Below, piece by piece: positions 10,946 through 23,081 of a DNA stretch of 64,000 bases. The DNA comes from Cryptomeria japonica (lineage: Eukaryota; Streptophyta; Pinopsida; Cupressales; Cupressaceae). The notes under the pieces were generated by a model. The model was not told the DNA's origin. It saw nothing but the letters and a program-made list of their open reading frames with translations, and did not search any database. The stretch covers positions 155,107,613 to 155,171,612 of the forward strand of contig NC_081405.1 of NCBI RefSeq assembly GCF_030272615.1, written 5' to 3'. The translations under genes were made by a program, and so were the position numbers. Every line of letters begins with the position of its first letter. Position 1 is the stretch's first letter.

Positions 10946-13550
10946 TTGGGAATTTTAATGCCAGTGGTAAGTATTATGATGTCATGTAAACTTGTGCATT
11001 CTATAGCAGTGAAAGTTCTTTTCTAGTGTGGCTGTGTGCTGGAATGGTAGCATGTGAAGTTGAGTTAGGTGGTGATGTGCCCATTGTTTTATATGGACAA
11101 CACACGCATATGAAACAAATTATAAAAGGGAATCTTTCCTTTCTTTATTTCACATTAAGAGTTGTTGAAAGTTGTCAAATTTGTCGTACCATATAAAAGT
11201 TGACTGTCTGTCACTAGCAATTAGTCATTTGAACAGTGAACCCAGTTCATGGTTACATGCTACTAGAAAATGATAGATCAAATCAGATTTTATAAAATGA
11301 ATAAATAACTGTATGAAATCAACAATATCTGAGTCATAAATATGATTTAAGAAAGCTAAAGCTATCACTCTAGGTGTCCACCAACCTTTGTTAGATGTAT
11401 TTTTGTAGGGCCTCCATATCATTTTATATAGGGATGCATAGACTTTTATTTCGAAGTTATCATCACTTTATTAGTTGGCTGTCTTGAATTGACAATTTAT
11501 CTTTATCTTTTTTTCAAAGAAAAGAAATGGTTTTTGTCTTGGGCTAAAGTCCATTGAGTTAATCTAAAATAACTTTAAAAAGGTATTGGTAACATGCTAG
11601 TATCCAAATGTTTGCCACCAAACATTCAAGGCTGGTTATTATTGTTGTACTTGGGCAAGGTTAAAAAAGGTTTGAAAAGATTGCCAGCCTCCTTTATTAG
11701 TGCTACTTTTAATTTGTGATTTACTATTACGTCATGTCTATTAGATTCCTTAGTACTAGGTTTGTGAATATTATTGTAAAGAAAATAACTAATGCTTTAT
11801 CTAAATAATCTAAACTTATATAGGCTAATCAATAAATGCCAATCAATTTCACTTAACTTAGATTCAATACTAAAATTATTTTCTATGAATTCACAATTAA
11901 TTTTAGATTAAATTATAGTTTGGTTGATAAGAATATAAATTAAATGAGGAGAGTACTTAGTTTGAAGAACAACAATAAAGAATTGAAGTAGATGTTGTGT
12001 AAGAATTATTTGTTATAGGATAACAATTTATTATTCATTTGATGGATGTTAATCTCATCATTTTATGTGGTTTAATTTTGAGCCCTTTAGGCTCGAATTT
12101 GAGGCCACAAATTTTATTTGAGGCGCAAATTTGAATTGTCCCACAAAGTTGACTTTGTTGAATGCACGTTTTTAAAATTATATTCCATGATTTTTTATAT
12201 CTAATGGTTTGTGAGGACCATGGTGTATATGAAGACCATTTGGGGCTTTGGGGCTTTTACAATATTGATCAAATGTTTGAAGACAATACATACAATTATG
12301 CAAATGGCTTATATGATTTTGATCAAGATTTTGACTCATTGTCCTTAAGAAATCAAAACGTATTCTAGATTTTTTTAGTCCTTATTCTCTTGGTTCATAG
12401 GTAGTCTTCTATGATAATAAGTGCATATTGAATGTCTTTAAATTTTAGGACATAGCATTAATTTGAAAAAACATGTACCAAGTCAATTCATAATAACTAG
12501 TAAAAATGAGTGGGAGTAATGAAATTTGAATTTTAAATTTTAAATTTGGGATTCAAATTTGTGTGCTTTGGAATTGAACTTGGCATAAAAATGAACCCCA
12601 AGAGAAAAGTACTAATTTTGGACCATAGAAGTAAATGTATAGAAAGTGGTGTAACATATAGCTATTTGTTAAATATATAAGAATGTGTAAATGAGAGGAA
12701 ATATGGATGGATGAGGATTGAGCTATGAAGTGAAGATAGCACAAGCGAGAGTCACTTGTCAATATGTAATTTTATCAAGACAGTTAATTGAAATATACCA
12801 AAAAATAAATGAAAATTGGCACGAGTATGACAATTTCACTATTATTATTATAAATAACATTTTTTCAATGTATTTTTATTACCACCTTACTAGGGTGATA
12901 CCTTTGCATTTTTTTCTTTTGGTTTTTGGGAGGATAAACATCTTGAATCTTTTAATAATCCTTTCGTATTAGGTGCTTCACATGTATGATAGAGGGGTAT
13001 TCATTCCACCAAATTTGCATAGATCATGATTCAATTTCACCCCTTTAGAGAATTGGTCTTTTGAATTCAACAAAATTTGTTTCCTAGTGGGTTATTTGTG
13101 TGTCATTTAATTTTTATAATCATCCTTCAAAATTTCATAAGTTAGTGGATACGTGTACACAAGTCGATAATCTCTAAAGGTGTGGGCACATTACCTAAAG
13201 TTATCATAAAATGTTATGTCTAAAACTGGTCGTAGTTAATTATTTAAAAATTTGGGGCTCAAGCATTAGATGTCATATTCCACAATACATGCAAGTCCAT
13301 TTGGAAATAAGTTAACTTCTGGTGAGATTGACTCAACTATAAACCTATTGTATGCAAGAAATATGGTAATGCCAATTAAGAACAAACACAACAAGCATAC
13401 CAATGAAACATTATATGAAAAGATCTATGAAAGAAAACAAGTTCAAATAAGCCATCTCCTCAAACCGTTCCATTGTTCTCTATCTCCAAGGATTCTTTAA
13501 ATCAAGGTTGCTCTCACATCATTGAGCACTTGATCCTTACAATGACAACC
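10946..13550. other. Intergenic, AT-rich, nothing recognised
   Basis: AT-rich DNA with only short open frames that lack motifs. I see no RNA gene or recognisable mobile element. Confidence 0.55.
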
Positions 13551-14559
13551 TAATGAATGAGGGATGAGTTGATAAAATATCTATATGCAAATGCAACTAA
13601 GATCTATGATATGATAATGAAAGCTTAGTTATGATGTAGATTATTATACTATGATAATGGAACTAACTATACTAACATGCTATACTAACATGAATATGCT
13701 ATGCTAATAATATGAAATGCTTTTAAATGTTAAAGATTATGATTAAACAAAAAGAGGCAAAGCTTAAGACTTGATGAAATAGACTATAATCTGGATGCAT
13801 GAAACTTGGGATGATGGATAATGAGAGAAATGAGACCTATTTATAGAATAAATGGGCAAATGAATGGTTAAGATTGAGTAATCTTAACAAGGGCTGGGAT
13901 TGAATGATCTTCAATTCATGTGACACTTTCAAACCAATCCCATTTTGACAAGTGTTAACATGAGAGGGCTTGAGAGGAGAGGGAAGAAGCTTTTAATGCT
14001 TGAGAAGACATGAGGGCTACCCTAGGAGGCTTGGTTGGGGTTGAGTTAGTGGATAATCTTTTTATCCAAGGGATAAAAGAATGTGCAAGGGTTAAAGGAT
14101 AACCATGGTCAAAGCAATGAATGCTTGAAGAGACTCACCGGTTAAATAGATGGTTAAGTTAGAGAGAATGTCGCTAACCAAGGGTTATAAGTGGGTTAAC
14201 CATTAATGGTTGAGAAGACTTTGGAGGTTATCTTGTAGAATGGATAAAGCCTTTAATGCTTTACGAAGACTTTGCATATTTTTGAGAAGTGACTTCTTCT
14301 TAAGGAATGTGCAAATGTTTAGGAGGGGATTAGGCTAATTAGAAGGGATTAGAAGATTCTAGAAGATGGTTAGTGGCTAAGTAGATTTGTAGGAGAATGC
14401 AAGTGGGGGGGATTTTTAGGATTTAATTGAAATAAAATTAATTTATTTCAATTAGTGGTTGCAACTTGCATTTGATGGATTTAAATAAATAATGATTTAT
14501 TTATATGTGAATGTGAATTTTAGGTTTTATTTAAATAAATCTTAATTTATTTAAATGAG

Positions 14560-14715
14560 AAAAAAGGGGGATAAAGCGTTAAATGCTTAAAGACTCAAAG
14601 GAAGTCATTAAAGGCTTGAGAAGTCTCTAGAATGAAACCATTAAAGGTTTGAAGACTTTAAAGGAAGCCATTAAAGGCTTGAAGACTTTAAAGAAAGCCA
14701 TTAAAGGTTTGAGTT
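14560..14715 (+). repeat. Tandem repeat, TTAAAGGCTTGAAGACTTTAAAG units
   Basis: About four imperfect units of 37-44 bp built on GCCATTAAAGGCTTGAAGAC, inside the putative gypsy LTR. Confidence 0.75.
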
Positions 14716-14849
14716 GATGGGTTTTGGATTAACCTTCGGTTTAGGAATGTGCAAACCATTAAAAGGTGATTAGGCTAATAATAGGGGTTTACACATGATT
14801 AGGAGAAAGGTTAACCCGCAACTTGCATTTTCTAGAAAGTGCAAGTGGG

Positions 14850-15180
14850 GGAAGGATTTTATAAATTTAAATAAATATTAATTTATTTAAATGTGAGAAA
14901 AGAGATTTTAGGGGTTTAAATAAACATTAATTTATTTAAATGTGAGGGATGGATTTGGGATTTTTAAATAAACATTAATTTATTTAAATGTGAGATCGAA
15001 TTTTGGGGATTTAAATAAATATTAATTTATTTAAATGTGAAAGGTAGGATTTTGGGGATTTAAATAAATATTTAAATGTGAGAGGTGGGATTTTGGGGAT
15101 TTAAATAAATATTAATTTATTGAAATGTGAGAGATGGGATTTTGGGTATTTAAATAAATATTAATTTATTTAAATGTGAA
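14850..15180 (+). repeat. AT-rich minisatellite, about 55-bp units
   Basis: About six copies of a unit built on GGGATTTAAATAAATATTAA, TTTATTTAAATGTGAGAG and GTGGGATTTT. Each unit has an internal TTTAAATAAAT...ATTTATTTAAA palindrome. It lies inside the putative gypsy LTR. Confidence 0.8.
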
Positions 15181-15441
15181 GGAGGATTTAATTAAACAAA
15201 TATGATCTATTTATTTAATTAATGGTCTGAATTTGGTTAAGTGAATTAAATTAAATAAATTGAATAATTTATTTAATTAATAGAAGAAGAGGGTTGGGGT
15301 GAATTAATTAAATATTAATCTAATTAATAGTTGGAAAAAGGGAAATGATTAATTAAATATGAATTTAATTAATAGTTGGATAAATGATAATTAAACAAAT
15401 ATAAAATTCATTTAATCAAGTGGACAGAAATAGGTGTCCAC

Positions 15442-15459
15442 ATTTTGCCCCTCTTTGAA
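15442..15459 (-). other. Polypurine tract (PPT) of minus-strand gypsy element
   Basis: Read on the minus strand this is CTTCAAAGAGGGGCAAAA, abutting the TG of the putative LTR. It is the expected primer site for plus-strand DNA synthesis and fixes the element's orientation. Confidence 0.5.
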
Positions 15460-15679
15460 GCAATGTGTAACCACACGTTGATTCAAAGAAATATTCTCCT
15501 AATGATGCTGATAATTTTTTTGATTTGCCCCAGATGTTGATGGTTGGATAATGATGTGATGATGCCCCCTCGACAGATGAATCAGATAGATTTATGCATT
15601 TTCAGGATTTGGACAATTTATTCATTTCTCGATTAAATGCTTGATGTTGTTGATTAACTTGATATGTTCTCCTAATAAA

Positions 15680-16370
15680 ATGTCAATTTCTTGATTGCGT
15701 TGATGTGTTTGTTTAGTTAGATGATTGATTGAGTTTGATTGCCCTCATGATTGATGAGTGTCAAGGATATAAACTCATGATTTGATAGGTTTGATTCATT
15801 GTATGACCTCATGATTGATGAGAGTCACTGATAGGCTAGGTTTTGATTGATAAGAGTTAAGGATATTAACTCCAAATGTCATGATTGTGTGACTTCGCCA
15901 TTGATAGGCTAGGCTAGATTAAACTCCTGATTGATAAGAGTTTATGATAGAAACTCCAATTTTGATGATTTCGCAACTTCATCACTTATAGGATAGGCTA
16001 GATTAACCTCCTAACTAATAAGAGTTTATGATAGAAACTCCAATTTTGATGATTGTGTGACTTTGTCACTGATAGGTCTGATTTATCGTATGACCTCATG
16101 ATCTGATGAGAGTCATTGATAGGTTGAGTTTGATTGACCTCATGATTGATGAGCGACAATGATATAAATTCATGATTCGATGATTTAATAGGTTTGATTG
16201 ATTGTATGACCTCATGATAGATGAGAGTCATTGATACGTTGAGTTTGATTGACCTCATGATTGATGAGCAACAATGATATAAACTCATGATTCGATGATT
16301 TGATAGGTTTGATTGATTGTATGACCTCATGATGGATGAGTCACTGATAGGTGCTCAAAGAGATTGATTA
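15680..16370 (+). repeat. Tandem repeat built on TTGACCTCATGATTGATGAG
   Basis: Repeats with GACCTCATGATTGATGAG and AGGTTTGATTGATTGTATG. The two best copies (from 16123 and 16238, GTTGAGTTTGATTGACC) are 115 bp apart and nearly identical; earlier copies are more diverged. It lies in the 3' non-coding part of the gypsy element. Confidence 0.75.
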
Positions 16371-17693
16371 AATCTCGAGGAAGCTAATAGGATGGTTGAT
16401 TGATTTGATCGATTGATAGATAATTGACATTTTGTTGATATCACGTTGTAGGAAGATTTAGATGTGTTGATGTTGGTGCATCTGGGGGACTAGCAGGAGG
16501 TTTGGTTAGGTTGATAGTATCTTGAGAGAGCACCACTTAGATCCATGTGTTCTCTTTTTGATGTATACATGTCATTGCAGATATTTGATGATTCATGCTT
16601 ATGCTTGTGTATGATGATGGATTATGCAATAATGATGTTGTATGTATGATGATGTTAATGCATATGGATGTCTATAATGTTCTATGATGTGACTATTTAC
16701 AATTTTATGGATGGATGCCATGTGATTATGCTTATATGATGTGATGTGTTTGGTTATGATGATGCAATGTAATGGATGTAATGCATATACAAGATGATAT
16801 GGATAAAAGAAAATGTAAATGTGATGTAATGAATGTAAATGATGATAATGAATGCAACTAAATGTAATTATGATAATGAATGCAATTAAATGCAAGGATG
16901 ATAATGAATGCAACGTTTTCATTTTGTCGATCAATTGTTTGTGCCTTTTTTAACATCATTGAGCTTGTAAAAATATTGAAAGTTAGTATAAACATCGATG
17001 GTATAATTTAACCATGATGACTTGAGTATAACTTACATGGATTTTGATATTGCAAGACGACACAAGCACCGAGGTATAATTGCACCAAGATGACTTGAGT
17101 ATTGTTTGCGTAAAACAGACAAGAGTTAACCATTGGCATATGCAAATCCGAAATGTCTTCAATGATATGTTTCCAATCATGTCTTGTGATAAATTCGCAT
17201 AGCACAAATGATCTACTCATAGATAGCAGACAAAGAAAATATCATATTCCTTCTTTTCTTCTTTAGTTCAATACATCCTTGAGTTGCTCAGGAGGTCTGA
17301 TAACCAAAATTCAAAATTCAAACAATCGAACCTCCATGCCAAAGTGCGCAAATCATGATTCAGAATAGATCATCTATCATGTTATGTTTTATCGATCCAA
17401 ATGTTGAGTCTAACAATTGGTTTTCAAAATTGTGTCCTATGTTTGATGTTGAGTTGTGTTTTGATTCTTGTTTTGGGGTGTTTCCTTATTGTTGATTACC
17501 TGTTTGTTGAAGCCTAAAGCGGATTGTCTCCTCTCCTCCCACTAAGTTCAGGATTTTGTCCCCAATCTTGACACAACCTTTTATTATGGATATACATAAT
17601 AATCACCAATCCATGGTGAGACGTTACTGTCATGCTGAGATGGATACAAGGCTTTTTATTATGAAATGGATAATGATGGTGAAAAGCTAATAT
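16371..17693 (-). other. Gypsy 3' non-coding region, left part
   Basis: No intact gene. 16590-16920 is rich in short ATGATGATAATGAATGCAA-type repeats. 17514-17600 read on the minus strand gives CAAGATTGGGGACAAAATCC followed by a GTGGGAGGAG purine tract. I place it in the gypsy element because E3 separates it from the minus-strand gypsy coding end at 26777. That placement is inference. Confidence 0.4.
17690..17693 (+). repeat. 4-bp target site duplication (ATAT), left of E3
   Basis: ATAT directly before the left E3 terminal repeat, matched by ATAT at 26618-26621 after the right one. In AT-rich DNA a chance match is possible, but it agrees in length with the E1 and E2 duplications. Confidence 0.7.
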
Positions 17694-17719
17694 GGGTGAT
17701 CCCACATTAATGATTCCCA
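17694..17719 (+). repeat. E3 left terminal inverted repeat
   Basis: Matches the reverse complement of 26592-26617 at 22 of 26 bases. It keeps the family pattern GGGT, five bases, CACA, four bases, TG. Confidence 0.78.
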
Positions 17720-17784
17720 CTTTTACCCACGAATGAAATTCGTGGGGTGGAAATTTTTTTTTTTTGATGGGTTTGTATGAACTA

Positions 17785-17930
17785 GGGGTGTTCTATCGAA
17801 CCCACCAACGGATCCAGGTTCGAGCAAACCTGATTGCAATTTTGTGTTTGCTCAAACCCAGTAAAATATTAATTTTTATTGGGTTCACTCGAACCCCCCC
17901 TTTGAGCGAACCCAATAAAAACCCATTTTT
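17785..17930. repeat. E3 left subterminal motif cluster (GGGTTCGAGCGAACCC type)
   Basis: Near-palindromic copies such as GGTTCGAGCAAACC, GTTTGCTCAAACCC, GGGTTCACTCGAACCC and GAGCGAACCC. The same motif family recurs at 25625-25820 on the other side of E3 and not in E1 or E2. Confidence 0.7.
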
Positions 17931-18119
17931 TTAAACTATCTATATAAGCTGAAAATTACAGTTCAATTGTCATTTTTGACTTGGTATTTGGGTCCATTGA
18001 GCTAGTTAGATAGAACCCTATGTGGACATTACGTCACCATGCCTTGTTAGCAACAACCAACACTTCTTAGCTGTCGTCATTCGACCTACGTTGTTCCAGG
18101 TGCACAAAATAACCCTTTT

Positions 18120-18635
18120 TCTTGTTTAATAATGCTTTTTAAAAAAAAATTAAATTTATTAAAAAAATAGTAAATAATTTATTTTTTAATCTATTTTTTT
18201 AATTAAATAATTGTATTTTTTTTTCAGCTTTTTAGAAAAACTTAGAAAACATAGATAGTAAATTAAAACTTAGAAAAACGTTTGAATTTTTTTATAAAAA
18301 CATTAGCAAAATTAAAACTTAGAAAAATGTTAGAAAACTTAATTTAATATTTTAATTTAACGTTAATTTGATTTTTTAATTAAATAATTGTATATGTATT
18401 ATTTTTTTTAACATTTAAAAAAAAATGTTAGAAAAAATGTAGAAAACTAAGGTTCTAAATTAAAAATTAGAAAAACATTAGAAAAAACATTAGCAAAATT
18501 AAAACTTAGAAAAAGGTTAGAAAACTTAGATAATACATTAAAACGTTAGAAAAATGAAATTTAAATAAATTAAAACTTAGAAAAACATTAGAATACTTGG
18601 GTAATAAATTAAAACATTAGAAAAAATAGAACCTC
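18120..18635 (+). repeat. AT-rich irregular repeat, AAAACTTAGAAAAACATTAG units
   Basis: Many irregularly spaced copies of AATTAAAACTTAGAAAAAC and AGAAAAACATTAGAAAA. No gene. Confidence 0.7.
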
Positions 18636-18639
18636 TATG

Positions 18640-20600
18640 ACCCCTTTTCACATCCTACTACACAACATGACCCCTTAGGATCCCTTAAGACCACATATGC
18701 CCCTGACAACACCATATCACCCCTTAGGACACCATATGAACCATTGTGACCATATGACGTCCTAATGGTTCATACCTTAAGTCATATTGGGACATCTTAA
18801 GGTACTATTAAGCCACAAACGACCCCTTAATACATCCGAAGACATATTTTGACCCATTTTAGCATCCTCACATGTGTAACATATAAGACCCCATACGACA
18901 CAATAAGACCCCTTAAGATCTCTTTTGACTAAAAATGACCCCTTATGACTGTAATGAACCTTAATAATACCTTATGACCCATAATGACCCCTACTAACAC
19001 CATATGACCCCATACGACCATATATTGTCATAAGGAGTCATATGGAGTCGTTAGGGGTCATAAGGGGCCACCCATGTGTTCTAACACATTTTTGGCCCCT
19101 TAGGACCCCATATGACCCCTGACAACACCATATGACACCTTAGGACCCTATATGTCCATATATAATCACATCTATAGTGTCCTAAGGGGTCATATGTGGT
19201 CCTAAGGGGTCATACATGTGTTCTAACACATGTGTGACCCCTTAGGACCCCATATGACCCCTTATAACATCCTAGTGTGTACAACGTACCCCTTAGGACC
19301 CAATTTGACCATATAAAATCACATAGTGTCCTAAGGAGTCATATGGGGTCCTAAGGGGTCACGCATGTGTTCTAACACATGTGTGATCACTTAGGACCCC
19401 ATATGACCCCTTTTAACATCCTAGTATGTACAATGTACCCCTTAGGATGTGTGATCCCTTAGGACCTCATATGACCCCTTTTAACATCCTAGTATGTACA
19501 ATGTACCCCTTAGGATCCAATATGACCATGTATAAGATCACATAATGTCCTAAGGGGTCATATGTGGTCCTAAGGGGTCACACATGTGTCAGAACACATA
19601 CGTGACCCCTTTTAACATCCTAGTGTGTACAACATACCCCTTAGGACCCAATATGACCATAAAGGATCACGTTGTGTCCTAAGGGGTCATATATGGTCCT
19701 AGGGGGTCACACATGTGTTCTAGCACATGTGTGACCCCTTAGGAGCACATATGACCCTTGATAACATCCTAGTGTGTGCAACATATCCCTTAGGATCCAA
19801 TAGTGTCCTAAGGGGTCATATGTGGTCCTAAGGGGTCACACATGTGTTCTAACAAATGCGTGACCCCTTAGGACCCAATTTGACCACATAGGATCACATA
19901 GTGTCCTAAGGGGTCACACATGTGTTCTAACATATGCGTGACCCCTTAGGACCACATATGACCCCTTTTAACATCCTAATGTGTACAACATACACCTTAG
20001 GACCCAATATGACCATAAAGGATCACATTGTGTCCTAAGGGGTCATATGTGGTCCTAAGGGGTCATGCATGTGTTCTAACACATGCATGAACCCTTAGGA
20101 CATCATAGCGTGTACAACATACCCTTAGGATCCAATTGTGTCCTAAGGGGTCATATGTGGTCCTAAGGGGTCACACGTGTTATAACACATGCATGACCCC
20201 TTAGGATCACCTATGACCCTTTATAACATCCTAGTATGTACAATGTACCCCTTAGGACCACATATGACCCCTTATAACATCCTAGTGTGTATAATGTATC
20301 CTAGTGTGTACAACATATACCCGTTAGGACCCAGTAGTGTGTTACACACATGCTTGACCCCTTAGGACACTACTGGGTCCTAACGGGTATATGTTGTACA
20401 CACTAGGATACATTGTTGGGTCCTAAGGGGTATACATTTTACACACTAGGATAAATGTTATAAGGGGTCATATGTGGTCCTAAGGGGTCACGCATGTGTT
20501 CTAACACGTGTGACCCCTTATGACCACATATGACCCCTTATAACATCCTAGTGTGTACAATGTACCCCTTAGGACCCAATTTGTCCACATAGGATCACTT
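18640..20600. repeat. E3 tandem array of the 20-bp module with 150-bp higher-order units
   Basis: Variants of GGTCCTAAGGGGTCATATGT in both orientations. From about 19190 they are organised in higher-order units of about 150 bp, each holding a strong hairpin: CCTAAGGGGTCACACATGTG, a short loop, then its reverse complement. Single palindromes read CACACATGTGTTCTAACACA. The array contains no gene. Confidence 0.85.
20293..20414. repeat. Perfect inverted repeat, 48-bp arms, 26-bp spacer
   Basis: Arm 20293-20340 (starting AATGTATCCTAGTGTGTACA) is the exact reverse complement of 20367-20414. It lies at the end of the E3 array. It is more perfect than neighbouring repeats, which suggests recent formation or correction. 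Confidence 0.85.
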
Positions 20601-20644
20601 AGCACATATAAATATAAATATATTGTTTGAATTAGTATATTATT

Positions 20645-20729
20645 TAAAGTCTCTCTCTCTCTCTTTCTTCCCTTAATTTGCTCAGCATGTGTTTTAATTT
20701 TTACATATTTTAATTTGGTGATCTTTAAT

Positions 20730-20763
<34 letters not shown>

Positions 20764-21102
20764 TAATTAATGATATCCCTCTCTCTCTCATTAATGTTTT
20801 AATTTAACACATGTGATATATAGATAAATAATGATCTCTCTCTCTCGCTCTTTAATAGTATTTAAATTTGAATTAATTTTTAAATGTTTTAATTTAGTGA
20901 TCTTTAATTATCTCTCTCTCTCTCTCTCTCTCTCGGATTAATGATCTCTTTGTCATTAATGATCTCCCTCTCTCTCTCATTAATGTTTTAATTTAACACG
21001 TGATTTATATAGATAAATAATGATCTATCTCTCACTCTCTTTAATAATATTTAAATTTGAATTATGTGAGTTTCATGTTTTAATTTAATGCTCAAGATTA
21101 AT

Positions 21103-21133
<31 letters not shown>

Positions 21134-21135
21134 AA
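20645..21135 (+). repeat. E3 (TC)n tracts with a tandemly duplicated segment
   Basis: TC runs near 20731-20760, 20911-20933 and 21107-21133 are joined by AT-rich linkers. The linker starting TTTAATTTGGTGATCTTTAA near 20707 is repeated near 20892 with moderate divergence. Confidence 0.85.
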
Positions 21136-21229
21136 TTTAACAATTTTAATTTAATGTTTTAAATTGAATGCACTTCATATGTGTGTGCGCTTACGCAAAT
21201 TCGAACTTTATGATGTACATAGATAGATG

Positions 21230-21826
21230 GAGGATTAGGATCATTGTGCACCTGTGCCTGATCAGGATCCTCATGCACAGGCTCCCAATTAGGATCCCCG
21301 TGAACAACCTGCACAACAGGACCATCTCCCTAATATTGGGACCATATATCATCATAGTGACCGGGAGATGCAAAAATTGAGAGCCATTTTAGATGACCCC
21401 ACAGAAGGATGGTATGTACAAGCGTACATGACAATCTATTTATGAGAATTTACAGACATTAAGGGATCGTCTTGTGAGCCACACATCATTTTCACCATAG
21501 GGTATTGATTCTATTTATAGACAGTTGAGGGCTGAGGTGATGGGTACTCATACCTTGGTGGATGTGCAGAAGGAAGTCCCCAAGGAATTCATTAAGTAGT
21601 GATGTTTTCCATAGTACCAGGAGAAGAGCAAGGTGAGAGGATACTGGGTCACACAATGCATAGATCCACTAGTGGCAACGAAGATATACCCATGCTTCTT
21701 AGTTGCTCATGGTCGTTATCCTAATAATGACCAGATATCTTTATACTTTGCTCAGCAGGTGTTTGTCAAGGTTCGCTTGGGTATGAAACCTAACTACCTT
21801 GACCTTCCAGTATATTACAGATAGGG
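21230..21826 (+). pseudogene. Unidentified plus-strand coding remnant inside E3
   Basis: Codon-like sequence with protein-like composition, broken by stops and at least one frameshift. Recognisable stretches are DREMQKLRAILDDPTEGWYV, then YENLQTLRDRL and SIYRQLRAEVMG, and lastly a clean 63-codon frame at 21633-21824 containing FLVAHGRYPNNDQISLYFAQ and GMKPNYLDLPVYY. It runs toward, and overlaps the end of, the minus-strand transposase-like pseudogene. I do not recognise the family. It could be a captured host fragment, a second transposon protein, or part of a retroelement gag. No function is assigned. Confidence 0.35.
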
Positions 21827-22972
21827 GAGGGGTAGATTTGCTATGATTTGGCTTGTTCGTTTAGGAGGAGCATTTTCATAACCATCACTATCTTCTCTAA
21901 TCTTTAGAAACACCTGATAGTACAGATCAAATTCTATGTGATAATGACAACAACAAGTTTCAAAGACTTTGTTTACCTTCACATAATATGGCCTTAACCT
22001 TTCAAACATTGTTTGTCCAATCTTTATATGATAGTTTGATTTAGTAAACAACACATACAATTCATGTTATATTGTGTCTAACCAATGTTTTACATGGATA
22101 TCATAACGATCAGGTCCAATCCTCTGCTTGACAACATCTCTACTGTTTGATTAAGGACGAGTATTATCGTTCCAAAAATTTGTCACCAAGTTGCTAACAA
22201 CATCTTGAATCCTATCAAAATGAGGAGCTCTACACATAATTGCCCAATTCCCTTCTGAGGTAGTATCATCCAAACTCTTTCTCCTTTTCACATATTTCAA
22301 TATAGTCCTTCTACTAAAACCAAACTCAGATGACAGTGAAGAGATTTATCTTTTTTGAGGCATTCTTTCATTTACTAAAGATGTCAACATCACTCTTCTT
22401 GAAATGGTCTTATCTACTGTTTGAGATTTTTTACCATTGTTCACCAAACCTTTCTTAACATTTTCAACAATAGATTTCTATAGCTGATAACTTTTCCTCT
22501 TTTTACTTGTTGTATCTATACCCAAGAATTTTAGTGAACCTATTAAATCTTTACGAGTAAGTAAAATTGATAACAATTGAGCTTTCTCTAGTGTAGTATC
22601 AAGATTATTGAAATGAGATATTATTTCTTTTGCACTTTTATTCATTGACCTCCTTTTAGTATGTCTAGGTTCTTCACTCAGATGTTTCAAATCATTCACA
22701 TCCATTTCAAGTAAATGATCTAAATTTTTATAGGAAATATTTTTCTTCACTTGTTTAGCTAGATCCACAGTATGTACATCCATACTAGTAGGAGGTAAGG
22801 AGCCTGACCTCTCTCCTTCGACTTCCATTGATTCAACTTGGGCAGGCTCCTCCCTATGTTCTTCAACTATAATGTGTTCAACCTCATTTGCCTCAACTAT
22901 TGCTTGAGAACATCCTTCTTGTTGATCCTGATCTGCACATAAAAGATCACACACACACACACACACACACAT
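21815..22972 (-). pseudogene. Transposase-like pseudogene of E3 (possibly Sola-like)
   Basis: One minus-strand frame runs about 386 codons with only four stops (after KSYQL, MPQKR, DNTRP and LDTI) and no frameshift. Order: acidic N-terminal part; a basic segment TKRRSMNKSAKEI; a possible helix-turn-helix SSLSSEFGFSRRTILKYVKR (residue about 210-230); FWNDNTRP; RDVVKQRIGPDRYDIHVKHW; then ELYVLFTKSNYHIKIGQTMF, ERLRPYYV and CCCHYH (about 320-343). The block L-Y-x2-F, I-K-I-G, F-x2-LRP, then Cys/His resembles uncharacterised transposase-like proteins known from animals and plants. The 4-bp TSD would fit the Sola superfamily (DDD transposases); that link is inference. The C-terminal catalytic half is absent after the final stop. 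The Met lies in a GT repeat, so the true start is uncertain. Confidence 0.55.
22949..22970 (+). repeat. (AC)n microsatellite
   Basis: Short AC run at the 5' edge of the transposase-like pseudogene. It creates a Cys-Val repeat in translation. Confidence 0.85.
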
Positions 22973-23014
22973 ATAAGATATAGGTCTTTAAAAAAGAGAA
23001 AAAAATACTTAAGG

Positions 23015-23048
23015 GTAGAGAGAGAGAGAGAGACAGAGAGAGAGAGAC

Positions 23049-23081
<33 letters not shown>

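Larger units (their letters stand above)
13550..15441 (-). repeat. Probable 3' LTR of the minus-strand gypsy element
   Basis: On the minus strand the LTR would start TGTGGACACCTATTTCTGTC at 15441, directly after a purine tract (15442-15459), which is the normal order of PPT then 3' LTR. The interval contains two minisatellites (14560-14715 and 14850-15180). Its segment 13739-13990 recurs almost unchanged at 42551-42800. The far end near 13550 is a guess, since no partner LTR of full length is present to delimit it. Confidence 0.5.
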
